Of a stretch of DNA of 18,717 nt, positions 13,301-18,717 are shown piece by piece. The DNA is taken from NCBI GenBank assembly GCA_963557075.1, contig CAUWDA010000039.1, positions 1-18,717 on the forward strand. The letters run 5' to 3'. Source of the stretch: Flavonifractor sp963557075. Its GTDB lineage: Bacteria > Bacillota > Clostridia > Oscillospirales > Oscillospiraceae. Every line of letters begins with the position of its first letter. Position 1 is the first letter of the stretch. Under the pieces are notes generated by a model. It saw nothing but the letters and a program-made list of their open reading frames with translations. It ran no database searches and was not told the origin of the DNA. The translations under genes were made by a program, and so were the position numbers.

Positions 13301-14617
13301 GTGAATTTACCGGCCGATCTCTGGGCCAAGGTCCTCTCTCTGATGGAGGGGGAGATGACCGCCACCACCATCAACACCTGGTTTGACGACGCCACCCCCG
13401 TGGCGCTGGAGGCCAACCGGTTCGTGCTCCATACCCCCTCCAATTTCAAGCGGGATATCATCTCCTCCCGCTACCTGCCCGCCATCCAGAAGGCCCTCCA
13501 TGAGCTGTTCTCCTCCGACTTTGAGGTCGTGGTGCTGGGAGAGGGGGAGCTGGAGGGGTTCGGCAAGAAAAAGGTGGACGATCTCTTCCTGCCGGGCACC
13601 GAGGAGTACACCTTCGAGCGCTTCGTGGTGGGCTCCTCCAACAAATTTGCCCACGCCGCCGCCCTGGCCGTGGCGGAGCAGCCCGCCCAGACCTACAACC
13701 CCCTGTTCATCTACGGCGAGTCCGGCCTGGGCAAGACCCACCTGCTCTACGCCATCGCCCACAAGATCCACCAGTCCCACCCGGACTACCGCATCGTGTA
13801 CATCAAGGGAGATTCCTTCACCAACGAGCTGATCCAGGCCATCCGGGAGGGCCGCAACCCGGAGTTCCGGGAGAAATACCGCTCCGCCGACGTGTTCCTC
13901 ATGGACGACGTGCAGTTCATCGCCGGCCGTGAGTCCACCCAGGAGGAGATGTTCCACACCTTCAACACCCTGTATGAGGCCAAGCGGCAGATCGTGTTCA
14001 CCGCCGACCGCCCCCCCAAGGAGATGCTGCGGCTGGACGACCGACTGCGCACCCGGTTCGAGTGGGGCCTGCCTGTGGACATCCAGCCCCCCGACTACGA
14101 GACCCGGGTGGCCATCATCAAGACCAAGGCCATCCGCCGGGGCATGAACCTGCCCGACCCGGTCCTCCAGTATATCGCCGAAAACATCACCTCCAACGTG
14201 CGGCAGATCGAGGGAACCGTCAACAAGATCCTGGCCTTCCAGGAGCTGATGGGGGAGAGCGTGGACGTGGACACCGTCACCCGGGCTGTCCGGGACATGT
14301 TCAAGGACAAGGCGGAGTTCCTCCCCTCTCCGGAGATCATCATCGACGAGGTGAGCAAGTTCTACAACATCGATGAAGAGGCCCTCCGGGGACAGGGGCG
14401 CACCAAGGATACCGCCCTGGCCCGCCAGATCGCCATGTACCAGATCCGCCGGATGACCAATCTCTCCCTGAAGGAGATCGGCAAGGAATTCGACAACCGG
14501 GACCACACCACCGTCATGCACTCCATCGACCGCATCGAGAAGCTGACCAAGCAGTCTCCCGAGATCGCCGAGGTCATCAAGGACATCAATGCCAATATCA
14601 ACGCCCGGTATGAATAG
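13301..14617 (+). CDS. dnaA: Chromosomal replication initiator DnaA
   Basis: Binds DnaA boxes at oriC, opens the duplex and recruits helicase. The GTG at 13301 follows AGAGGTGG at about eight bases, giving 438 residues, close to the usual 440-460. Domain I occupies about 1-75 (LWAKVLSLMEGEMTATTINTW), and linker domain II is short. Domain III (about 105-320) has Walker A GESGLGKT (139-146), Walker B VFLMDD (198-203) and ADRPP. Domain IV carries the DNA-binding signature DNRDHTTVMHSIDRIEKL (398-415). The 5' leader is long and structured; a near-consensus DnaA box lies upstream of the promoter. dnaN follows after the origin candidate. Confidence 0.98.
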   Translation: MNLPADLWAKVLSLMEGEMTATTINTWFDDATPVALEANRFVLHTPSNFKRDIISSRYLPAIQKALHELFSSDFEVVVLGEGELEGFGKKKVDDLFLPGTEEYTFERFVVGSSNKFAHAAALAVAEQPAQTYNPLFIYGESGLGKTHLLYAIAHKIHQSHPDYRIVYIKGDSFTNELIQAIREGRNPEFREKYRSADVFLMDDVQFIAGRESTQEEMFHTFNTLYEAKRQIVFTADRPPKEMLRLDDRLRTRFEWGLPVDIQPPDYETRVAIIKTKAIRRGMNLPDPVLQYIAENITSNVRQIEGTVNKILAFQELMGESVDVDTVTRAVRDMFKDKAEFLPSPEIIIDEVSKFYNIDEEALRGQGRTKDTALARQIAMYQIRRMTNLSLKEIGKEFDNRDHTTVMHSIDRIEKLTKQSPEIAEVIKDINANINARYE

Positions 14618-14963
14618 AGCTGGATACCAACTGAATATGCATGAATAATATTTCATAAAGCCGCACCGCAGTTTCCAGTTTCATTTCCAGCTCGCTTTCC
14701 ACATTTCCACAGCCATTCGGGGAGATGTGGATAAGTGGATGTGGATAACTTTTTTCTCTTTTCCCCCCTGTGGAAAGGCCCTCTTTTTCATCCACACCCC
14801 CTGTGGACGGGCCAGCCCATGGCCCGCAAGGAGTTTCGCCACTTTTCCACAATGTTTTCCCCTACGGCTTACTATTACGACTTATATCCCTCCTCTCTCC
14901 GGAGGAGCGCGCAACACCCACGGGGACGAAAACGCCCCCTATGAAACGGAGGACCGAACAAAT
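14618..14963. other. Probable replication origin oriC (dnaA-dnaN intergenic)
   Basis: No gene is present. Two exact DnaA boxes TGTGGATAA lie at 14726-14734 and 14740-14748 in the same orientation, 14 bases apart. One-mismatch boxes in the opposite orientation are TCATCCACA (14788-14796) and TTTTCCACA (14843-14851). Weaker ones are CTTTCCACA (14695), ATTTCCACA (14703) and TGTGGAAAG (near 14770). AT-rich stretches that could unwind are 14633-14658, right after dnaA, and the T-rich run 14748-14764 directly beside the second box. Position and box cluster match the Bacillus-type unwinding region. An open frame from 14727 fused to dnaN is an artefact. Confidence 0.85.
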
Positions 14964-16076
14964 ATGAAATTTTCCTGTGAAAAGGCGCTGCTGCAGGCAG
15001 CCATTTCCACCGCCTCCCGGGCTGTCTCGCCCAAGAGCTCTATTCCCGCGCTGGAGGGCATTCTGCTGGAGGCCGGACAGGAGCTTCGGCTTACCGGCTA
15101 TAACCTGGACACCGGCATCCGCACCATCGTGCCTGCCGAGATCAGCGAGACCGGTACCCTGGTGCTGGCCGCCCGGCTGTTTGGCGAGATCATCCGGAAG
15201 CTGCCCGATGATGTGGTCACCTTCCAGACTGAAAATTATATGGTGCACATCACCTGCGGGCCCAGCGAATTCAATATTCTGGGCACTGATCCGGAAGAAT
15301 TTCCGGAACTGCCCACCGTGGAGTATCAAAATTCCCTCTCCCTGCCCCAATCCAGGCTGAAATCCATGATCGCCCAGACCATTTTTGCCGTCAGTGACAA
15401 CGAGAGCCGTCCCATCCACACCGGCTCCCTCTTCGAGGCCGACAGCACCGGACTTACCATCGTATCGGTGGACGGATTCCGGCTGGCCCTCCGTCATGAG
15501 GCCATTGACCAGAAGGATGGCGCTCCGGAATTTTCCTTTGTGGTGCCCGGCTCCGCCCTGTCTGAGGTGGAAAAAATCTGCTCCGACTGCGATGAGCCGG
15601 TGTCGGTGACCCAGGGCGCCCGGCACATTATGTTCAAAGTCGGTCCCACCATGCTGGTCACCCGCCGGCTGGAGGGTGAATTCCTGGCCTACCGCCAGGC
15701 GGTGCCCCGCAACAACGGGATCAAGCTGGAGGGCGAGACCCGCACGCTGCTCTCCTCTATTGAGCGTGTCTCCCTCATCATCACGGAAAAGCTGAAATCT
15801 CCTCTGCGCTGTCTCTTTGAGGATGGGCTGATGAAGATCTCCGCCAAAACCGCCATCGGAGACGCCTACGACCAGTGCCCTGTCACCGGAGACGGCCAGG
15901 GGCTGGAGATCGGCTTCAACAACAAGTATCTGATGGACGCCCTGAAGGCAGCCCCCGCGGACAAGGTGCGCCTGGAGCTGTCCACCAGTGTATCCCCCTG
16001 CGTCATCCTGCCCACCGAGGGGGAAGAAAATTTCCTTTATATGGTTCTTCCCGTCCGTCTGAAGGCGGGAGAATGA
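14964..16076 (+). CDS. dnaN: DNA polymerase III beta subunit (sliding clamp)
   Basis: Ring-shaped clamp that tethers the replicative polymerase and other DNA enzymes. From the ATG at 14964 the product has 370 residues, the normal size for three clamp domains. It starts MKFSCEKALLQAAISTASRA, the family's N-terminal helix, and ends with the typical YMVLPVRLKAGE. CGGAGG lies 11 bases upstream. The open frame extends back to 14727, but that extra part is origin DNA and has no ribosome site. Its loader subunit holB is encoded about 10 kb to the left. Confidence 0.97.
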   Translation: MKFSCEKALLQAAISTASRAVSPKSSIPALEGILLEAGQELRLTGYNLDTGIRTIVPAEISETGTLVLAARLFGEIIRKLPDDVVTFQTENYMVHITCGPSEFNILGTDPEEFPELPTVEYQNSLSLPQSRLKSMIAQTIFAVSDNESRPIHTGSLFEADSTGLTIVSVDGFRLALRHEAIDQKDGAPEFSFVVPGSALSEVEKICSDCDEPVSVTQGARHIMFKVGPTMLVTRRLEGEFLAYRQAVPRNNGIKLEGETRTLLSSIERVSLIITEKLKSPLRCLFEDGLMKISAKTAIGDAYDQCPVTGDGQGLEIGFNNKYLMDALKAAPADKVRLELSTSVSPCVILPTEGEENFLYMVLPVRLKAGE

Positions 16077-16161
16077 GCAAAATAAGGGGAAAAACCACCT
16101 AAATAAGGCTGTATTTTCTTAAATATGGAATCTTTAAACCCGAAGGGGGAATCATGGGATC

Positions 16162-16374
16162 ATGGAGATCATTCAGTCCAAGATCACGACAGAATTCATC
16201 AAGCTGGAGTCCCTGCTGAAATTTGAGGGACTGGTGGAGACCGGCGGGGAGGCCAAAGAGCGCATCCAGGCCGGTGAGATCCAGGTCAACGGGGCGGTGT
16301 GTACCGCCCGGGGCAAGAAGTTGCGCCCCGGCGACGTGGTCACTCTGGATGACACCCGCGTGGAAGTGGTATGA
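16162..16374 (+). CDS. yaaA: S4-domain RNA-binding protein YaaA (RlbA)
   Basis: A 70-residue protein consisting of little more than an S4 RNA-binding fold: FIKLESLLKFEGLVETGGEA, then KERIQAGEIQVNG and RGKKLRPGDVVTL. Bacillus YaaA is 71 residues and sits at the same place between dnaN and recF; a role in ribosome assembly has been suggested for it. The ATG at 16162 fits the family; another ATG at 16154 is in a different frame. AAGGGGGA (16143-16150) is the likely ribosome site. Its stop overlaps the recF start (ATGA, 16371-16374), so the two are translationally coupled. The 85 bases after dnaN are AT-rich, but no convincing promoter was seen. Confidence 0.93.
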   Translation: MEIIQSKITTEFIKLESLLKFEGLVETGGEAKERIQAGEIQVNGAVCTARGKKLRPGDVVTLDDTRVEVV

Positions 16375-17474
16375 TCGTTCAGACGCTGGCGCTGGATTTT
16401 TTTCGGAACTACCTTCACTTTGAAGGGGCATTTTCCCCCGGCGTCAATGTGATCTGGGGAGACAACGCCCAGGGAAAAACCAATCTGCTGGAGGGCATCG
16501 CCTATCTGTCCACCGCATCCTCCCACCGGGCCCGGTATGACCGGGAGCTGATCCGGATGGGGGAGGACCACAGTTTTATAAAGGCGCAGATCTTGTCCCG
16601 GGACCGGACCTTTGCCCTGGAGGCCAGGCTCCACCGGGGGGCCCGGCGGCAGCTCCTCTCCAACGGAGTGCGGCTCAAGACCGCTGGGGAGCTGGCGGGG
16701 GTGCTGAACACAGTGCTTTTCTGCCCGGAGGATCTCTGGCTCATCCGGGAGGGGGCAGCGGTCCGCCGCAAATTTCTGGACAGCTGTATCTGTCAGCTGC
16801 GGCCCCGATACGCCGAGGCTCTGGCGGAGTACCGCCGGCTCTATGAGCATAAGACCCGTATCCTGCGGGATTGGGAGGAGCACCCCTCTCTGCTGGACAC
16901 CCTGGAGGAGTTCAATCTGCGGATGGCCCAGACCGGGGCGGTACTCATCCACTACCGGGCCCACTTTATCAAGCGGCTGCGGGAGGTGACGCCCCCCATC
17001 CATCGGGATTTTTCCGGAGGAAGGGAGGAGCTGGGTCTGCGCTATCAGACGGTGAGCACCATCGACGACCCGCTTGCGCCCACCCGGACCCTGCTGGAAC
17101 AGCTGCTGGACCATCAGCAGTCCCACCGGAAGGCAGAGCTGGAGGCCCGGCAGTGTTTATCGGGACCCCATAAGGACGATCTGACGGTGGAGCTGGACGG
17201 GGTGAGCGCCAAGACCTTCGCCTCTCAGGGGCAGACCCGGACGGCGGCCCTGTCGCTCAAGCTGGCTTCCCGGGAAATTTTCTTCCAGGAGACGGGGGAG
17301 TGGCCGGTGCTGCTGCTGGACGATGTGCTCAGCGAACTGGACCATAAGCGGCAGGAATTTGTCCTCAACCGGATCAATGGCGGCCAGGTGTTTATTACCT
17401 GCTGCGAGCCCATGGACCCCGGCAGACTGGGAGATGGAAAGACATTTCATATCCACAGCGGCGCTTTGGTGTGA
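16371..17474 (+). CDS. recF: DNA repair and replication protein RecF
   Basis: SMC-like ATPase that, with RecO and RecR, loads RecA at gaps and stalled forks. The 367 residues (usual 360-375) have Walker A GDNAQGKTN (30-38), the signature LSGPHKDDL near residue 262 and Walker B LLLDDVLSELD near 320. It begins MIVQTLALDFFRNYLHFEGA, matching the family N terminus. It overlaps yaaA by four bases. The canonical order dnaA-dnaN-yaaA-recF is intact; the following gap is unusually full of hairpins. Confidence 0.96.
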   Translation: MIVQTLALDFFRNYLHFEGAFSPGVNVIWGDNAQGKTNLLEGIAYLSTASSHRARYDRELIRMGEDHSFIKAQILSRDRTFALEARLHRGARRQLLSNGVRLKTAGELAGVLNTVLFCPEDLWLIREGAAVRRKFLDSCICQLRPRYAEALAEYRRLYEHKTRILRDWEEHPSLLDTLEEFNLRMAQTGAVLIHYRAHFIKRLREVTPPIHRDFSGGREELGLRYQTVSTIDDPLAPTRTLLEQLLDHQQSHRKAELEARQCLSGPHKDDLTVELDGVSAKTFASQGQTRTAALSLKLASREIFFQETGEWPVLLLDDVLSELDHKRQEFVLNRINGGQVFITCCEPMDPGRLGDGKTFHIHSGALV

Positions 17475-17693
17475 GAAACACCTGGCCCGGCGCAAATGCG
17501 CCGGTTCAAGCATTTGTCCGCAGGACAAATCTTGCCGCAGGGGCAATTCATTTGCCCCGAGGATGTGAAAAAGAGACTTGGTGGCGTGACCTGCGGGCCG
17601 ATGTGAGTATCGGTTTCTACAGAGAGAACCTTCCCTCTGAGGTGGAAGGCGGCACGGCGCAGCCGTGAAAGAAAAGGGGGATCATCGGGCTGG
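17475..17693. repeat. Hairpin-filled recF downstream gap
   Basis: No gene is seen. Hairpins in order: 17487-17504 (CCGGCGCA, AA, TGCGCCGG), 17512-17530 (ATTTGTCC, GCA, GGACAAAT), 17540-17558 (GGGGCAA, TTCAT, TTGCCCC; a CTTGCC-GCA form competes), 17598-17613 (CCGAT/ATCGG) and 17653-17667 (CACGGC, GCA, GCCGTG). None is followed by a T run, so they do not look like ordinary terminators. Similar stems with GCA or GAA loops occur after mnmG and holB. Confidence 0.75.
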
Positions 17694-17725
17694 TTATCCA
17701 CAAAACCGGCCCGCCCTGTGGATAA
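17694..17725. promoter_or_regulatory. Inverted pair of perfect DnaA boxes
   Basis: TTATCCACA (17694-17702) and TGTGGATAA (17717-17725) face each other across 14 bases, extended to an exact 10-base inverted repeat GTTATCCACA/TGTGGATAAC. It lies just before the small membrane protein gene and may act as an accessory DnaA site or an operator for the orf-remB(-gyrB) transcript. Binding is inferred from the sequence. Confidence 0.7.
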
Positions 17726-17741
17726 CAGTTGGGAGAACTAT

Positions 17742-18053
17742 ATGATACTTTTGATCCTTGCTCTGGTCCCTCTGCTGGGGGGCTTTCTGCTGGAATTTGT
17801 CGTGTGCCAGTTCACCCGCCGGAGAGGGCGGCTGTGGAAGCTGCTGCCCCCGGTAGGGGCGGCGCTGCTCACGGGGGCCATCGTGGTCCACCGGCTCAAC
17901 CTGTGGGAGTCGGAGGGTTCCCCCATGACCCAGCTGCTCTTTATCCCCGGACTGCCTGCCCTGGGTCTTTTTGTGGGCCTGTTTTTGGGCTGGCGGCTGT
18001 ACCGGCGGCTGTGGCGGCCCAGGGTCGTCCAGGACCAGAAGGAGGACCGGTAG
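17742..18053 (+). CDS. Small membrane protein of unknown function
   Basis: I do not recognise a family. The ATG at 17742 (103 residues) is chosen because GGGAG lies six bases before it; a GTG at 17718 would overlap a DnaA box and has no ribosome site. Three hydrophobic segments are visible: about 1-21 (MILLILALVPLLGGFLLEFVV), 33-49 and 64-85 (LLFIPGLPALGLFVGLFLGW). They are separated by an Arg-rich loop (RRRGR, 26-30) and a polar loop, and a basic then acidic tail ends QKEDR. Positive-inside counting puts the RRRGR loop and the C terminus in the cytoplasm, which conflicts with three simple passes; segment 2 may be re-entrant or misjudged. remB begins immediately after its stop (TAGATG), so the two are co-translated. 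Confidence 0.72.
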   Translation: MILLILALVPLLGGFLLEFVVCQFTRRRGRLWKLLPPVGAALLTGAIVVHRLNLWESEGSPMTQLLFIPGLPALGLFVGLFLGWRLYRRLWRPRVVQDQKEDR

Positions 18054-18317
18054 ATGTATCTGCATATCGGCCAGAACACGGTGATCCCATTTCAGGACGT
18101 GGTGGGTCTGTTTGACCTGGACAACGCCAGCTCCTCCCACCTGACCCGGGCCTTTCTGGAGCGCTCGGAGCGGGAGGGACGGGTGGTCAATGTGGCCGAC
18201 GACCTGCCCCGGTCCTTTGTGCTGTGTGCTTCGCCGGAGGGACCGCCGGTGGTCTATCTGTGCCAGCTCTCCTCCGCCACCCTGCTGCGGCGGGCGGAGA
18301 ACAACAGTTTTGAATAA
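18054..18317 (+). CDS. remB: Extracellular matrix regulator RemB-like (DUF370)
   Basis: Small protein of the RemA/RemB (DUF370) family. In Bacillus RemA is a DNA-binding activator of matrix genes, and RemB (YaaB) is encoded between recF and gyrB, as here. The 87 residues begin MYLHIGQNTVIPFQDVVGLFDLDNA, typical of RemB, and contain SREGRVVNVADDLPRSFV-like sequence (residues 38-55: SEREGRVVNVADDLPRSF). A short divergent tail ends NNSFE. The ATG follows the upstream stop directly. Whether it controls a matrix in this organism is unknown. Confidence 0.9.
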   Translation: MYLHIGQNTVIPFQDVVGLFDLDNASSSHLTRAFLERSEREGRVVNVADDLPRSFVLCASPEGPPVVYLCQLSSATLLRRAENNSFE

Positions 18318-18326
18318 AGCGGAGAC

Positions 18327-18381
18327 GGGCCGCCGGAGGCGGACCCGATAGACGTCTGATAGAGGCGGCCTTTGGCCGTCT
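18327..18381 (+). promoter_or_regulatory. Two hairpins in the gyrB leader
   Basis: 18327-18346: GGG-CCGCC, loop GGA, GGCGG-A-CCC (one bulge). 18363-18381: 8-bp stem with one wobble pair, loop TTT. Both sit between remB and the gyrB ribosome site. Possible attenuation or mRNA stability elements; no T run follows either. Confidence 0.4.
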
Positions 18382-18404
18382 GTCATCGCAACGGAGGTTT
18401 TCAA

Positions 18405-18717
18405 ATGTCTGATGAACTGAACAACAGCGCCACCCAGGTGGAGCACGAATACGGCGGCTCTGAGATCCAGGTCCTGGAGGGCCTGGAGGCCGTCCGCAAG
18501 CGCCCGGGCATGTATATCGGCTCCACCAGCGAGTCCGGCCTGCACCACCTGGTATATGAGATCGTGGACAACTCCATCGACGAGGCTCTGGCGGGCTACT
18601 GTGACGAGATCACCGTCTCCATCGGGGCGGGCGACATCATCACCGTAGTGGACAACGGCCGCGGCATCCCCGTGGACATCCAGGCCCAGACCGGCAAGCC
18701 CGCCCTGGAGGTGGTGT
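18405..18717 (+). CDS. gyrB: DNA gyrase subunit B (5' part, cut by window end)
   Basis: ATPase subunit of gyrase, which introduces negative supercoils. Only the first 104 codons are present; the frame is open to the window end. The sequence has the N-terminal arm EIQVLEGLEAVRKRPGMYIG (residues 21-40), then HHLVYEIVDNSIDEALAGY with the catalytic Glu and Mg-binding Asn of the GHKL fold, and VVDNGRGIPVD, which binds ATP. GGAGG lies seven bases before the ATG at 18405. The first 20 residues are variable and polar. ParE shares these motifs, but position in the dnaA-recF-remB cluster supports GyrB. Confidence 0.96.
   Translation, partial: MSDELNNSATQVEHEYGGSEIQVLEGLEAVRKRPGMYIGSTSESGLHHLVYEIVDNSIDEALAGYCDEITVSIGAGDIITVVDNGRGIPVDIQAQTGKPALEVV

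Noticed and set aside
13307..14656. 449-residue open frame on the minus strand opposite dnaA
   Set aside because: Shadow of a GC-rich gene; Gly/Val/Leu/Asp/His-rich sequence with no motif, while dnaA on the + strand is unmistakable.
14727..14963. 79-residue N-terminal extension of DnaN
   Set aside because: This is origin DNA with DnaA boxes; the clamp fold begins at the ATG at 14964.

Overview
This is a GC-rich chromosomal replication-origin region. It most likely comes from a Clostridia member of the Oscillospiraceae/Oscillospirales type (Flavonifractor- or Oscillibacter-like). The genus is an inference from gene content (DarA, YaaT, RemB, Jag, a tandem CmpB-domain protein), high GC and the dnaA-dnaN-yaaA-recF-remB-gyrB order. 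No database search was possible.

Layout. (1) Bases 1-7155, all on the + strand: mnmG and mnmA (modification of the tRNA wobble uridine), an Orn/Lys/Arg-decarboxylase-family PLP enzyme, darA (c-di-AMP PII-like receptor), holB (clamp-loader delta prime) and yaaT (Fe-S PSP1 protein with a long basic tail). The order decarboxylase-darA-holB-yaaT resembles Bacillus yaaO-tmk-yaaQ-yaaR-holB-yaaT, with tmk and yaaR absent. Two intergenic gaps, after mnmG and after holB, carry the same hairpin-containing repeat. (2) Bases 7156-9560: a divergent pair, a tandem-domain CmpB-like membrane protein (-) and a hexapeptide acetyltransferase (+), each closed by a near-identical bidirectional terminator. A 185-bp inverted-repeat element lies downstream. 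(3) Bases 9561-12511, minus strand: the conserved rpmH-rnpA-yidD-yidC-jag operon, with a consensus promoter at 12631-12660. rpmH is only 44 codons long. (4) Bases 12512-13300: a 789-bp divergent intergenic region with the dnaA promoter and then a nearly continuous array of perfect or near-perfect hairpins. (5) Bases 13301-18717, + strand: dnaA, the probable oriC (14618-14963), dnaN, the S4-domain gene yaaA, recF, a hairpin-filled gap with an inverted pair of perfect DnaA boxes, a small unknown membrane protein, remB and the 5' part of gyrB.

How it fits together. The window holds the initiator, clamp, clamp-loader subunit, RecF and gyrase, the RNase P protein/L34/YidC/Jag membrane-insertion operon, and tRNA-modification genes. 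If oriC lies between dnaA and dnaN, the mnmG-to-yaaT block is transcribed towards it, head-on to the leftward fork. The same block sits on the other side in Bacillus.

Most unusual signals. These are in the non-coding DNA: the hairpin array in front of dnaA; a set of short hairpins whose triloop is GCA, GAA or GGA closed by C-G, in several 3' intergenic gaps; a paired repeat beginning at stop codons (it supplies the last codons of holB); a MITE-like element carrying a terminator; and perfect DnaA boxes outside oriC. No CRISPR array, rRNA, tRNA or insertion sequence with a transposase gene was seen.
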